64,000 nucleotides of DNA from an uncultured Alphaproteobacteria bacterium (GCA_943787225.1 CALSLP010000002.1:524648-588647), one strand, 5' to 3'; counted from the first letter of the stretch, positions 9,097-20,730 are shown. Notes: generated from the letters alone by a model not told the origin. Numbers and translations are program-made.

Positions 9097-10874
9097 TCAC
9101 GACACAACTGTCAATTTGGGCAGGGCTTTTTTAAGCGCTTCAACAGCTTCCTCCGTAACCTGTGTTCCGTTGAGAAATCGAGCCTTTGCAGGCTGGAGAG
9201 GTTTTGCAGCGGCGCGAGGTCCACGATATCAGTTCCACTGAGAACTAAATCGGTAATTGCCTCTCGATCCTGAATAGTTAGTTCGTTAACCTGTTTGCCA
9301 ATTTGGCGCGCAATGGCTTCATCAACAATTATTTCGTCCTGAATCGGCGCTGATGCTCGTTCTGCTTCTGCAATCTGTTCCGAGAAATCGACCCACATCA
9401 GGCGAGTGACGTTAACGTCACCGAGTAGCGTTAAAAAATCTGCGTTGAGAGAGTTATCAACTAGACTGGCTAGATAATCAGGAACACCAGAAACCATTTT
9501 TGATTTTTTAGGCTTTTCATTGCCTTCACTAACCAGCGTCGCATCAGGATTATCTGAATCTTTCAATTGACGAATTATTTCAGCAGTTAGAGAAGCCTCA
9601 CCCGGCACACCACCTAGGCCTTGCAGTACTTTTGACCATTCAACAAAAAAGGCGTCGCCGCTGCGAGATCCCAGCATTGTTTCGCGCTGATAGCGATCAT
9701 GCAAAATCTTCCGCAATAACACGCGCTGAATGCCCTGCGCGGGTGTTGCCGCCACTCCTTCGATAAGCAGGCGCGCTGACATACCAATACCTATACCTGC
9801 CATGAGAGCCGAATTGACCAGCCGTTTAACCTCGCGCGGTGATCGCTGTGCAAGGGATTCGAATACCGGGAAGAATACACTTCGCTCATCATCGGAAAGA
9901 GATTTCCAGATTTCATTATCCTTCAGCACCGCTTTCAGGAATTGATCGACTTCGGGTTCAGAGGGTGCAACCGACACCTCTACCTGAAACATTTTGGCAA
10001 GATAATCGCGGCTTTTCGCTTCATCCAAGCCGAGGTCTTCATAATGCTTAACAACGAGTTGATTGACGACGCCACGATCGACGCCAAGCACAAAAACTAA
10101 GTTTGGAATATTCAAATAGAGCTTAAGAGCTTCCAGAACCTGCAATGCAATATCCGGCATACACCGATCCAGGTCATCGATGAACACAACCATCCTTCGA
10201 TCTTTACCGGTATACTTCTTGATCCAGTTTGAGAGCTGGGATTCAAACTCGTTGAGATAATCTGCTTCCGGGTGCAGATAATCATTGGTTTCTTCACCCA
10301 CCCCTTGGAAAACTTCTTTTAAGTTTACTGCCGCGCCTGTCCCTTTAGTGCCCACACGTAAAGTCACCCCTGAGAGCGTTCGGCATATGCTTTTCCCGGC
10401 AAACCCTGCTAATGCCTTTGCTTCAGCTATGAGTTTTGTTTTGTTTGGCGCCTGAGAAAGGCAAGCCAGAATTACCTCAGCTATGAGTCCGCGCCAGACG
10501 TCCTCACGTTTCTGATACTTCCAGGGGTAGAACCAGACAGGAATAATTGCAGGATGGATTTTCTTGTTTCGAGCTTTTGAGTCGTTCCAATCATTGAGAC
10601 GCGCTTCCAGCCAACGCATCGCAGAGGTTTTGCCCGAACCCCATTCACCGTAAATAGCGACCGACAAGGGCGTCTCTGTGGCAGGGTGGCGCAGCATGTC
10701 GTAGACCGGGCCAAGATGGGAACCGAGATCAAATCGATCTGCCGCGACTTCTTTGGCAACTAGGGGGCCGTCTCCAGCAGCAGCCAATTGCGGCGGCTGG
10801 TCGAGCCTTTCCGCAAGCCACTCCGAAGCTTCTTTATGCTTCTGCTCTGCTTCGCTCTGCTCTTCATCCACCAT
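9097..10874 (-). CDS. KAP-family P-loop NTPase with C-terminal leucine-rich motif (frameshifted end)
   Basis: A large soluble P-loop ATPase of the KAP group (STAND-related). Walker A is YGEWGSGKTS (residues 75-83) and Walker B is MVVFIDDLDRCMPD (about 228-241), with the KAP-specific WFYPWKYQ strand after Walker A. No transmembrane pair is obvious in the P-loop domain, unlike classical KAP proteins. The C-terminus has one leucine-rich repeat: LVLSGTDIVDLAPLQNLSSLQRLDFS. The reading frame then goes off to HRLRRKLLKRLKKPCPN and stops at 9111, whereas the adjacent frame gives NGTQVTEEAVEALKKALPKL and stops at 9097, a typical LRR ending; a one-base loss near 9170-9176 is implied. Function is unknown; KAP/STAND NTPases are often found in conflict or defence contexts. 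Locally AT-richer than its neighbours. Confidence 0.8.
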
Positions 10875-10990
10875 CAGACTGCTTCTCCCTTAGCGCGAAG
10901 TTTGATCAGAATACTCTCGCGTGTCAAAGGGTGGACCTAGCTTGCTGCCCTGCATGACAAAGAGTCGAAAAATTCATCGCGATTCTCAAT

Positions 10991-11067
10991 TCGTCATCCC
11001 GCACTTGATGCGGGATCCAGCAGCGCGTTGGTAGATATGGACCCCGGATCAAGTCCGGGGTGACGGG
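10991..11067. repeat. Dispersed palindromic intergenic repeat (two hairpins)
   Basis: Two palindromes in tandem: ATCCCGCA-cttga-TGCGGGAT (10996-11016) and ACCCCGGA-tcaag-TCCGGGGT (11041-11061), followed by degenerate copies of GGGGTGAC up to about 11120. This is the familiar alphaproteobacterial intergenic repeat type whose translation reads PDLIRGP. It fills most of the 355-base gap between the KAP gene and groEL; nothing coding is visible there. Confidence 0.7.
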
Positions 11068-11162
11068 TGAGAGAATGTTCGGGGTGACGAAAGAGTGAAA
11101 GCGCCGGGGTGACAGGTCGGAAAACGGCCCGGTAGTGACCACAATCTAAAGAACACTCAACA

Positions 11163-11191
11163 AAAAAGGCCCCGCCGAAGCGGAGCCTTTA
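11163..11191 (-). terminator. Rho-independent terminator of groESL
   Basis: On the minus strand AAGGCTCCGC pairs with GGCGGGGCCTT across a short loop and is followed by a T run (TTTTTT). It lies just after the groEL stop codon. Confidence 0.8.
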
Positions 11192-11229
11192 ATTGTTTGG
11201 CTTTGGTTAGCCGATGAAAGGCGTTTGCC

Positions 11230-12909
<1,680 letters not shown>

Positions 12910-13197
12910 CTATTCGATGATGCCCATGATGTCGGATTCCTTCATAATCAGGTAATCCTTGCCGTCCACTTTGATTTCAGTGCCGGACCACTTGCCGTAC
13001 AGGACGCGATCGCCCTTTTTTACGTCAAGCGCTGCTAATTTGCCGTCTTCGCCACGAACACCTGGTCCGGTTGAGACAACTTTGCCCTCTTGCGGCTTTT
13101 CTTGAGCCGTATCGGGGAGAATAACGCCACCCGCCGTTTTGACTTCAGCTTCAAGAGCTTCTACCAAAACGCGGTCATGCAATGGCCGAAATTTCAT
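12910..13197 (-). CDS. groS: Co-chaperonin GroES (10 kDa)
   Basis: A 95-residue GroES with the N-terminal [16 protein letters not shown] strand, mobile loop region [19 protein letters not shown] and [18 protein letters not shown] 13197 is chosen: GGGA sits 8 bases upstream, whereas the frame opening at 13203 is a GTG two codons earlier. First gene of groESL; the CIRCE operator lies about 50 bases upstream. Confidence 0.97.
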   Translation of the reverse strand: MKFRPLHDRVLVEALEAEVKTAGGVILPDTAQEKPQEGKVVSTGPGVRGEDGKLAALDVKKGDRVLYGKWSGTEIKVDGKDYLIMKESDIMGIIE

Positions 13198-13246
13198 TTG
13201 CACGTTCCCTATTAATTGTTGAAATAAAAGAGGATTTGCTAATTTG

Positions 13247-13273
13247 TTAGCACTCTCCCCTAACGAGTGCCAG
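13247..13273. promoter_or_regulatory. CIRCE operator (HrcA site) of groESL
   Basis: TTAGCACTC - 9 bases - GAGTGCCAG, against the established consensus TTAGCACTC-N9-GAGTGCTAA. The left arm is perfect and the right differs at two bases. Its position upstream of groES indicates heat-shock control by the HrcA repressor. Confidence 0.9.
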
Positions 13274-13440
13274 ACATATAGGCACCGACCCGACGAGAGT
13301 CAAGAACCACCATTTGAATCTTTGTTGGAAATTTAATTTTTTGAGGCGAATTGCCGCAAAAGGCCCGGTTTTTCTTGCGTGTTGGCCATTTGCTGGCCTA
13401 TTGAAGGGTTCTCTAACAGAACCTTGGACCCGCTTCAACC

Positions 13441-14481
13441 TTGTTCGCACCCTCTGCATCAGCCACCTCCCCATCCATTCCGAAAGCCGTCGGCTATTGG
13501 CTGCTCATCTGCTGCGCCATGGTCGCCGCGATGATCCTGCTCGGTGGCGCGACCCGGCTGACTGAAAGTGGGCTTTCCATTGTCAATTGGCGCCCGGTGA
13601 CCGGTATTTTGCCACCGCTGAGTGATGCCGAATGGCAGGCGCTGTTTGCGGCCTATAAGAAGAGTCCGGAGTTCGCCAAGGTCAATTTCTGGATGACGGT
13701 TGGTGATTTCAAATCGATCTACTGGCTGGAATATCTGCACCGGCTATGGGGCCGACTGATCGGGCTGGTCTTTCTGCTGCCTTACCTGTGGTTCGTGATG
13801 CGCCGGATAATTCCGGCGGCGCTCACCTGGCGGCTGGGAGGCTTGTTTATCCTTGGCGGCGCGCAAGGGCTGGTTGGCTGGTACATGGTCAAAAGCGGTC
13901 TGGTCAACGAACCCGCCGTCAGCCAGTACCGGCTCGCCTTGCATCTCGGTCTGGCTTTCGCGATTTTTGGCTTGCTGTTCTGGTATGCGGCCGCCTGTTT
14001 GACATCCCGCCCGGCACGCAGCGGCACCGGATGGATTCGAACAGGTTCACAGGTCATTCTTTGGGCCGCCGCGCTCACGATCATCTGGGGGGCCTTTGTT
14101 GCCGGTCTTGATGCCGGGCTCGCCTATAATACTTTTCCGCTAATGGGCGGTCGTCTGGTTCCGGAAGGCATTTTGATCAACGCGCCGTGGTGGCTCAACT
14201 TTTTTGAAAACACCGCCGCTGTACAGTTTACCCACCGCGTCCTCGCCATTGGCACAGTCGTCCTGATTATCCTCTACTGGGTATCAGCACGGCGCAGCGC
14301 GCTCAGCGCCCCGGCGCAGACAGCGGTAACACTCTTGGGCGTTTTAGTGCTTTGTCAGTTGGCCTTGGGGATCGCCACTCTGCTAACCGCGGTCGCCTTG
14401 CCACTCGCCATACTGCATCAGTTGGGCGCCCTGGCCGTGATAACCGCCGCGATCTGGCTACGATTTACACTTGGAAAGTAA
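13441..14481 (+). CDS. ctaA: Heme A synthase (COX15/CtaA type)
   Basis: A 346-residue polytopic membrane protein that oxidises heme O to heme A for aa3-type cytochrome oxidase. Family marks: GGATRLTESGLSIVNWRPVTGILPP near the N-terminus, YWLEYLHRLWGRLIGL with a heme-ligand His, LALHLG, and QFTHRVLA plus LHQLGA in the second half: the paired histidine helices of COX15. About eight membrane segments are visible. The assigned start is TTG 13441; an upstream alternative is not apparent. Divergent from groES. Confidence 0.93.
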   Translation: MFAPSASATSPSIPKAVGYWLLICCAMVAAMILLGGATRLTESGLSIVNWRPVTGILPPLSDAEWQALFAAYKKSPEFAKVNFWMTVGDFKSIYWLEYLHRLWGRLIGLVFLLPYLWFVMRRIIPAALTWRLGGLFILGGAQGLVGWYMVKSGLVNEPAVSQYRLALHLGLAFAIFGLLFWYAAACLTSRPARSGTGWIRTGSQVILWAAALTIIWGAFVAGLDAGLAYNTFPLMGGRLVPEGILINAPWWLNFFENTAAVQFTHRVLAIGTVVLIILYWVSARRSALSAPAQTAVTLLGVLVLCQLALGIATLLTAVALPLAILHQLGALAVITAAIWLRFTLGK

Positions 14482-14491
14482 TATCGCCGGA

Positions 14492-15931
14492 TTAGGCGCG
14501 AGAGGACGGCGTTGCCACAGCGCCCCGACGTCCGAACAACAACGCGCCGAGCAGATAGCCGCTGGTACAGATCAACAAGCCATAAACATTGATGCCAAGG
14601 TCATCGGCATATTTCCCACTGCCGATATCGATCCATGCCGGGAAAATTGACATGCCGGTCGCGGCCTCGACGGTGATCAGCACCCCAAACAAAAGCCCAG
14701 GCCAGAACGCCATGTGAAAACTTGCCGGTCCGGCCGACGATACGAAGGACAGCAGAAAGATCGGGGCGAGCCCCATAACCATGGTGCCGCTAATCGTCGT
14801 CGCCGCAATTACCGCCGGACCAATTCCGTCGCCCATATAAATTGTCAGCAGCGGCAGGTTGCCAAACAACGCGATCGTCAGCATTGCCCAGCGCCCGAGC
14901 GACCGTTCGCGGGCTTGCGGCTCACTGCGGCGATCAGGCCAGTCAATTGCCGCCAGCTTGGCCGTGCTGGCAAAGGTTGAATCAAGCGTTGACCCGGCAC
15001 TGGTCAGCATAATCGCGTTAAACACCAGAAGAAGCGGTAACCCAAAGGCCATCGGCACCGCCACCGTCGCCGCACCGTCGAGCCCCTCGGCTCGGGCGTA
15101 CAGGCCAACAGCGCTGAACATCATAATAAAGACGCCGCTCAGCAAACCGGCGAGCAGAAACCCTTTTACCATGACATCCGGTTTGGTGAGAAAACCGCGA
15201 TCCGTCAAAACAGGATCATGGAACGGATAGCTCAGAACCTGCACAGCGGCCAAGGCGATAAAGGTTACACCCGCCCAATGTACCGTATCCGGGACCTCCG
15301 GCAGTCCGCGATCCATCAATGGCGGGAACACCGCAACCAGGACGACGACCAGCAAAACAGCGGCCAGCAACATCTGACCTGCATCTGTGAGAAGCGAGCT
15401 CCGCAACCCGCCTCGCCAGGCGTAGAACATTGTGAACGCCGTCACGGCTATGGCGGCAAACCAATAGGCACCGCTGCCTTCGGGTCCAAAATACTGCGCT
15501 GCGACTTTGGTGTTGGACCACACTTCATTGAACAGACGGATGCCGATGGCGATCAGAAACAGGCGGGCACAAACCGCACCATATTTGGCGATCAGAAAAC
15601 TCGCGAGCGACCCGAAGCCGCCTTTGACACGGATGAAATAGATCGCAACCGCCGCCACAACAAAGCTCAGATAATAGGTCGCATAGCCTATACCACCGGT
15701 AATGCCAAAAGCCTGTCCAAGGTTGGCAGCATTAGCAATCGACTTAGCAAAAATCCAGGAGATCGCGGCACTAAACACCAACACCCAAAGGGCCGGAGAC
15801 GCACCGGCATCGCTGCTGCCTTTAAAAAACTGTCGTGCCGAAACACCGCGTGGGCTGAACAGCCAAACAATCCCGCAGTAAATGATCAACACAGCCCAGG
15901 GGGCTACTAAAAGTACACTCTCGCCAGACAC
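14492..15931 (-). CDS. Sodium:solute symporter family (SSF) transporter
   Basis: A 479-residue inner-membrane protein with about 12-13 hydrophobic segments. SSF features include the unwound first core helix (SWIFAKSIANAANLGQAFGITGGIGYA) and the AGSTLDSTFASTAKLAAIDWPDRR segment, equivalent to the Na2-site helix (SSADSxL) in the SSS family. The substrate is not identifiable; it is distant from PutP and PanF. It is convergent with ctaA, with only 10 bases between stops, and its start faces the SAM-II leader of metZ. Confidence 0.82.
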   Translation of the reverse strand: MSGESVLLVAPWAVLIIYCGIVWLFSPRGVSARQFFKGSSDAGASPALWVLVFSAAISWIFAKSIANAANLGQAFGITGGIGYATYYLSFVVAAVAIYFIRVKGGFGSLASFLIAKYGAVCARLFLIAIGIRLFNEVWSNTKVAAQYFGPEGSGAYWFAAIAVTAFTMFYAWRGGLRSSLLTDAGQMLLAAVLLVVVLVAVFPPLMDRGLPEVPDTVHWAGVTFIALAAVQVLSYPFHDPVLTDRGFLTKPDVMVKGFLLAGLLSGVFIMMFSAVGLYARAEGLDGAATVAVPMAFGLPLLLVFNAIMLTSAGSTLDSTFASTAKLAAIDWPDRRSEPQARERSLGRWAMLTIALFGNLPLLTIYMGDGIGPAVIAATTISGTMVMGLAPIFLLSFVSSAGPASFHMAFWPGLLFGVLITVEAATGMSIFPAWIDIGSGKYADDLGINVYGLLICTSGYLLGALLFGRRGAVATPSSRA

Positions 15932-16084
15932 CAGTTCCCCCCACGCCCAATCGGTTGTCCGATGTTATCTACGTATTTGCTTATAGAAATCCAGCAAGAC
16001 TTGCCAATACTGTCTTCACATTATCGACAGATAGGGGTGATCAAACGACTTGACGCCTCTGCGACTCAATAGTACTGATCGGCT

Positions 16085-16140
16085 TGTGGTGATTTGAGCC
16101 CGACTGGCTTGCGGCCACTTTAAAAAATCCGCTAAAAAGG
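16085..16140 (+). ncRNA. SAM-II riboswitch
   Basis: The sequence follows the alphaproteobacterial SAM-II (metA motif) consensus: a GTGG/CCAC P1 helix (16085-16118), the invariant GTGATTTGAGCC loop, GGCTTGCGGCCAC, and the 3' pseudoknot strand ending GCTAAAAAGG. It precedes metZ, a methionine-synthesis gene, which fits negative control by S-adenosylmethionine. The class assignment is by recognition of conserved bases. Confidence 0.9.
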
Positions 16141-16157
16141 TCGGAGCCCTTACGAAG

Positions 16158-16184
16158 CCCTGACCCAATCGGTCGGGGTTTTTT
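16158..16184 (+). terminator. Intrinsic terminator between SAM-II aptamer and metZ
   Basis: CCCTGACC - caatc - GGTCGGGG followed by six T (16179-16184), 18 bases after the aptamer and about 55 bases before the metZ start. This would give transcriptional attenuation. The GGTCGG right after the aptamer (16139-16144) can pair with GACC of the terminator 5' arm, so a competing antiterminator is possible. Confidence 0.75.
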
Positions 16185-16239
16185 AGTATGAGCTTTTAAG
16201 TGGCCGCCATCCCAAGAGGAGCGCCGCGAGGAGACTAAA

Positions 16240-17433
16240 ATGACGATTGAACGGACGGAAAAGACTTGGCGTCCCCAGACACAGATGGTTCGTGGAGGCA
16301 CCCGGCGCAGCGCGTTCGACGAAACCGACGAGGCAATCTTCATGACCTCGGGTTTTGTCTATGAAAAGGCAGAAGACGCCGAAGCCGCTTTCAAAAACGA
16401 AATCGACCGTTTTATCTATTCTCGCTACGGCAACCCAACCAACGAGATGTTTCAGGACCGGCTGTGCTTGCTCGAAGGCGCAGAAGCCTGCCGGGCGACG
16501 TCCAGCGGTATGGCCGCCGTGTTTGCCTCATTGGCCAGCCAGGTCAGTGCCGGTGATCATGTTGTCGGGTCACGCGCCCTGTTTGGTTCCTGTCAGTTTA
16601 TTCTGACCGAGATATTGCCGCGCTATGGGGTCGAAACCACCCTCGTCGATGGCGGAGATCTTGATCAGTGGGAAAAAGCGCTGAGCAAACCCACCAAGGC
16701 TGTGTTCTTTGAAACACCCTCCAACCCCGGCCTTGAGATTATCGATATCCGGGCGGTCTGCGAAATGGCGCATAGCGCTGGTGCCATGGTCATTGTCGAC
16801 AATGTGTTTGCAACGCCGATCTTGCAACATCCGATGGAACTCGGCGCGGATATTGTCGTCTATTCGACAACCAAACATATAGACGGTCAGGGCCGCACGA
16901 TGGGCGGTGCCATTCTGGCGCCAGAAGACTGGGTAAACGAAACCTTGAGCCCATTCTATCGTCATACCGGGCCATCAATGAGCCCATTTAATGCCTGGGT
17001 GTTGTTAAAAGCACTCGAAACCCTCGATATGCGGGTCGCCAAGCATTGCCAAAATGCAACGGAGATAGCGAACTTCCTGACAGAACAAGCGAAACCGACC
17101 CGGGTTCTTTATCCTGGGCTGGAGTCACATCCTCAGCACGCGCTTGCCAAATCACAAATGTCTGACTTCGGCACAGTTGTCTGTCTGGATCTCGACGGCA
17201 AAAAGGAAAACGCTTTTCGTTTTATGAATGCGCTGCAGCTGGTTGATATTTCTAACAACCTCGGCGATGCCAAAAGCCTGACGACCCATCCAGCGACGAC
17301 GACTCACCAGCGTATCTCGGAAGAAGAGCGCGCTGAACTGGGCATCACAGACGGATTTGTTCGCCTGTCAATTGGCCTCGAAGACGTAGAAGACCTCAAA
17401 GAAGACATTGCCCAGGCGTTGTCAAAGGTGTAA
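16240..17433 (+). CDS. metZ: O-succinylhomoserine sulfhydrylase (PLP)
   Basis: A 397-residue Cys/Met-metabolism PLP enzyme that makes homocysteine directly from O-succinylhomoserine and sulfide. PLP lysine is Lys212 in VYSTTKHIDGQGR; IYSRYGNPTN, SSGMAAVFA and the C-terminal TTHPATTTHQRISEEER with VRLSIGLED are family marks. GAGGAG precedes the ATG. It lies under SAM-II plus terminator control, and is followed by apaG on the same strand, a frequent alphaproteobacterial pairing. Confidence 0.94.
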   Translation: MTIERTEKTWRPQTQMVRGGTRRSAFDETDEAIFMTSGFVYEKAEDAEAAFKNEIDRFIYSRYGNPTNEMFQDRLCLLEGAEACRATSSGMAAVFASLASQVSAGDHVVGSRALFGSCQFILTEILPRYGVETTLVDGGDLDQWEKALSKPTKAVFFETPSNPGLEIIDIRAVCEMAHSAGAMVIVDNVFATPILQHPMELGADIVVYSTTKHIDGQGRTMGGAILAPEDWVNETLSPFYRHTGPSMSPFNAWVLLKALETLDMRVAKHCQNATEIANFLTEQAKPTRVLYPGLESHPQHALAKSQMSDFGTVVCLDLDGKKENAFRFMNALQLVDISNNLGDAKSLTTHPATTTHQRISEEERAELGITDGFVRLSIGLEDVEDLKEDIAQALSKV

Positions 17434-17557
17434 TCCGCCCCTTCATTGAACAACGACACCTCCAAGACGGTTTGATGTCAGAACATTAGGATATACAGTG
17501 TCGATAATATCGAGCTGTATCGGCGGAGTACTATTATCTACCGCCTGGAGACATGGA

Positions 17558-17950
17558 ATGTATGAAGCCACCACGCGCAGTATCCGCGTAACTGTCGAAC
17601 CAGTTTTCCTCGACGATCAATCCGCACCGGATGAGGACCATTACGTATGGGCCTATCAGGTGAAGATTGAAAATGACAGCATGGAGCCGGTTCAGCTTTT
17701 AAACCGGCACTGGCGTATTACCGATGCGCGGGGGCAACAGCAGGAAGTTCAGGGCGAAGGCGTTGTCGGCGAACAACCAACCCTGAAACCCGGCGAAGCG
17801 TTCGAATATACCAGCGGAACACCGCTGGCGACACCATCCGGCATCATGTTTGGGTCCTATGAGATGGAAACCAAAACCGGGGAACGGTTCGATATAGACA
17901 TTCCAGCTTTCTCACTCGATAGCCCTTATCAGGCGAGACAGCTAAATTAG
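17558..17950 (+). CDS. apaG: ApaG domain protein (Co2+/Mg2+ efflux-associated)
   Basis: A 130-residue immunoglobulin-like ApaG. Family motifs: [29 protein letters not shown], and [23 protein letters not shown] with GSYEME after it. The frame is open upstream to 17498, but ATG 17558 ([11 protein letters not shown]) gives the standard length and has GGAG 9 bases before it. The biochemical role of ApaG is poorly known; in enterobacteria it is linked to the apaH-ksgA locus, not present here. Confidence 0.92.
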   Translation: MYEATTRSIRVTVEPVFLDDQSAPDEDHYVWAYQVKIENDSMEPVQLLNRHWRITDARGQQQEVQGEGVVGEQPTLKPGEAFEYTSGTPLATPSGIMFGSYEMETKTGERFDIDIPAFSLDSPYQARQLN

Positions 17951-18023
17951 ACTAATCCGGTTTGAACCGGGATAACGTCTGAATACAGGCGTTCTTAGGG
18001 AATAACGTGGGAGGACCGATATC

Positions 18024-18662
18024 GTGGCATCTGTAAAAAGCGCATTGCGCAGTACACCGGTTGAGGTAACGAACCGTCCAACGCAGGCTGAGGCCGAAGA
18101 AGCTGTCCGCACCCTACTACGCTGGGCGGGTGACAACCCGTCGCGCGAAGGCCTTCTTGATACGCCCAAACGGGTAACGAAAGCCTATGGCGAATGGTTC
18201 GCCGGCTACGACGTCGACCCTCAAGAAATTCTTGCCCGTACCTTTGAAGAGGTCGAGGGCTATGACGAGATGGTTGTCTTGCGCAATGTCCGGTTTGAAT
18301 CGCATTGCGAACATCACCTGGCACCCATCATCGGCAGGGCCCATGTCGCCTATATGCCAGACCGACGCGTTGTTGGTATCAGCAAGCTTGCGCGCCTCGT
18401 CGATGCCTATGGCAAAAGATTGCAAATTCAGGAAAAAATGACGGCACAAATCGCCAATACGCTGAATGACGTCCTCCAGCCCAAAGGGGTCGGTGTCGTT
18501 ATTGAAGCCTCGCATGGCTGCATGACGACGCGTGGCATTCACAAATCGGGGCTTACCATGGTTACAAGTCAGATGATTGGCGCTTTTCGCGAACAATCCT
18601 CGACACGGCGGGAATTTTTGGCGGCCATCGGCAACCCGACCTCCGGCGGCAACATAGAGTAG
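18024..18662 (+). CDS. folE: GTP cyclohydrolase I
   Basis: A 212-residue FolE, converting GTP to 7,8-dihydroneopterin triphosphate at the head of folate synthesis. Zn ligands are visible in [14 protein letters not shown] (Cys, His) and the second cysteine in [34 protein letters not shown] is the catalytic-face helix. Start is GTG 18024, preceded by GGGAGGAC. Two paralogous classes exist; the CEHH motif marks type IA. Confidence 0.95.
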   Translation: MASVKSALRSTPVEVTNRPTQAEAEEAVRTLLRWAGDNPSREGLLDTPKRVTKAYGEWFAGYDVDPQEILARTFEEVEGYDEMVVLRNVRFESHCEHHLAPIIGRAHVAYMPDRRVVGISKLARLVDAYGKRLQIQEKMTAQIANTLNDVLQPKGVGVVIEASHGCMTTRGIHKSGLTMVTSQMIGAFREQSSTRREFLAAIGNPTSGGNIE

Positions 18663-18697
18663 CTTTAAAAACTGCATGACCGTGGGAAAACCCCACC

Positions 18698-20146
18698 ATG
18701 ATTGATTTAAGACCTGCCCTCTTCGTCATTGGCATTTTGCTCACCACCATCGCCGTTTCGATGCTGGCACCGTTTGCCGTCGACCTCGTGAACGGACATC
18801 CTGACTGGCAGGTTTTTGCCGGCGCCGGAACCCTTACACTGTTCATCGGCGGTGTGCTCGTTCTGACCAACCAAGCACCGATCCGCAAGCTGTCGATCCG
18901 ACAAGCATTCATCCTGACCGCTGCGAGCTGGCTGGCCATTACGATGTTTGCTGCACTGCCCTTCGTGTTCTCAGAAGTAAACCTCAGCTATACCGATGCA
19001 TTTTTCGAAGCGATGTCCGGTATCACCACGACTGGCTCCACAGTCATGACCGATCTCAACCATGCCCCCAAGGGAATTCTCCTATGGCGGGCCTTGCTGC
19101 AATGGTTAGGGGGGATCGGAATCATTGTTATGGCGATCGCCGTCCTGCCGATGCTGCGGGTTGGTGGTATGCAGCTCTTTAAGGTCGAAGCGTTTGAAAC
19201 CCAGGAAAAAGCGCTGCCACGTGCCGGACAGATCGCAGCCTGGATTACCGTCGTCTATGTCGGCCTTACTGTCATCTGGTCTTTTGGCCTCTGGCTCCTC
19301 GACATGGATCGTTTTCCGGCGGTTATTCATGCCATGACAACCATCGCCACCGGTGGCTATTCGTCTTCAGATCAATCCGTCGCTGGATTCAATAGCGCCT
19401 CCATCGAAATCTTTATCACGATTGGTATGATCGTCGGGGCCATGCCGTTTCTGCTCTATCTTCGTATGCTCCGAGAAGGGTCATTTGCGCTCGCCAAAGA
19501 CCCACAGGTACGTTGCTTTCTAGCCATTGTCGTCATTGCCTCCGGCGCCGTCATTCTATGGCTCTATAGCGCGCAGGGAATGCCGTTCAATCGCGCTGCC
19601 GTTGCCGGCACTTTCAACACTGTGTCGATTATGACCGGAACAGGGTACACCTCTGGCGACTATCAGAGCTGGGGCGCGTTCCCCATCGTTCTATTGTTCA
19701 TCCTGATGTTTATCGGCGGCTGCGCTGGCTCAACGGCCTGTGGCATTAAAATTTTCCGCTTCCAGGTCCTCTTTTCAACCGTCCATTCTCAGTTTCTTCG
19801 TCTCCTGCAACCACACGGCGTATTCGTGCCCCACTACAATCATCGGCCAATCGCCGATGACGTTGTGCAGTCGGTCATGAATTTCTTTTTTCTGTTTATT
19901 GGAACCTTCGCGGCCATTGCTTTAGCATTGGGGGCGCTGGGTCTGGATTATATGACCGCCATCACCGGGGCCGCGACAGCGATCTGTAATGTCGGGCCTG
20001 CAATGGGACCCATTATTGGACCGTCCGGCACCTTTGCCCCACTTCCGGATGCCGCGAAATGGGTGTTATCAGCAGGAATGATTTTAGGCCGACTTGAGCT
20101 TTTTACCGTGCTCGTTCTTTTCCTGCCGTCCTTTTGGCGCCGCTAG
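18698..20146 (+). CDS. trkH: TrkH-family potassium uptake protein
   Basis: A 482-residue inner-membrane K+ channel-like subunit. Four pore-loop repeats are recognisable: EAMSGITTTGSTVM, TTIATGGYSSSD, NTVSIMTGTGYTSGDY and AICNVGPAMGPIIG, each with the selectivity glycine. GGIGIIVMAIAVLPML and GGCAGSTACGIKIFR also match TrkH/TrkG. The partner TrkA is not in the window. Its end overlaps by a few bases the convergent lipoprotein gene. Confidence 0.93.
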   Translation: MIDLRPALFVIGILLTTIAVSMLAPFAVDLVNGHPDWQVFAGAGTLTLFIGGVLVLTNQAPIRKLSIRQAFILTAASWLAITMFAALPFVFSEVNLSYTDAFFEAMSGITTTGSTVMTDLNHAPKGILLWRALLQWLGGIGIIVMAIAVLPMLRVGGMQLFKVEAFETQEKALPRAGQIAAWITVVYVGLTVIWSFGLWLLDMDRFPAVIHAMTTIATGGYSSSDQSVAGFNSASIEIFITIGMIVGAMPFLLYLRMLREGSFALAKDPQVRCFLAIVVIASGAVILWLYSAQGMPFNRAAVAGTFNTVSIMTGTGYTSGDYQSWGAFPIVLLFILMFIGGCAGSTACGIKIFRFQVLFSTVHSQFLRLLQPHGVFVPHYNHRPIADDVVQSVMNFFFLFIGTFAAIALALGALGLDYMTAITGAATAICNVGPAMGPIIGPSGTFAPLPDAAKWVLSAGMILGRLELFTVLVLFLPSFWRR

Positions 20147-20730
20147 CGCAACCATTGTTTAAAATGGTCGCGAACCTGTTTTTCCAGCGAGCCATTTAAA
20201 TCATTCATCATCGCTTCGGTCATACGAAACCAGATTTGTTCACGATCCGCCAGCGACACATCCTCTGAAACCGTTTGTGACCGTGTTGCCTCTGACGACA
20301 CAATGCCGCGCTGCCGACCACGGGAGTCAAAAATTTCGACCTTTACCGCAAGGGTCGCGTCATACCTTTCGGACTGATCCGTGGTAAAAGCACCACGAAC
20401 GCCGCTGCTCCGTTTTAACGGTACTTCTACAACACTCGCCTTCGTTACAGTCGCCCGAACGAAATTCGGCCCACCAACCGCCGACAAACGATCCTTAACC
20501 CACTGGCTGGCCGCTCTTACTGGCAGAACGGGGAACTCCGCCTCAACATGGGGTTTTACTGTCGAAGATTGATATTGTTCGACAACTTCAACCCGGGAAA
20601 CAGCGAGCGAAATCGCCGGCAAGTGGGTGTAGCGGAGATCAGGAAATTGCTTGGTCGGCACAGTTGTCTCGCAGGCAGCCAACAGACCAAACAACCCAAC
20701 AGCCAGCCAAAATTGTTTTAAATATTGCAT
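20143..20730 (-). CDS. Conserved lipoprotein of unknown function
   Basis: A 195-residue exported protein with a type II signal: hydrophobic LAVGLFGLLAAC, with Cys19 as the lipobox cysteine followed by Glu and Thr (outer-membrane sorting rules would fit). The mature part has alternating polar and hydrophobic strands (ATLAVKVEIFDSRGRQRGIVSSEATRS) and a C-terminal helix (MTEAMMNDLNGSLEKQVRDHF). This layout is seen in small alphaproteobacterial outer-membrane lipoproteins near argD-argF-hslO, but no function is assigned. It is convergent with trkH. Confidence 0.78.
   Translation of the reverse strand: MQYLKQFWLAVGLFGLLAACETTVPTKQFPDLRYTHLPAISLAVSRVEVVEQYQSSTVKPHVEAEFPVLPVRAASQWVKDRLSAVGGPNFVRATVTKASVVEVPLKRSSGVRGAFTTDQSERYDATLAVKVEIFDSRGRQRGIVSSEATRSQTVSEDVSLADREQIWFRMTEAMMNDLNGSLEKQVRDHFKQWLR

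Noticed and set aside
15218..15910. 230-residue plus frame opposite the SSF transporter
   Set aside because: Antisense of a membrane gene, His- and Gln-rich with no fold.
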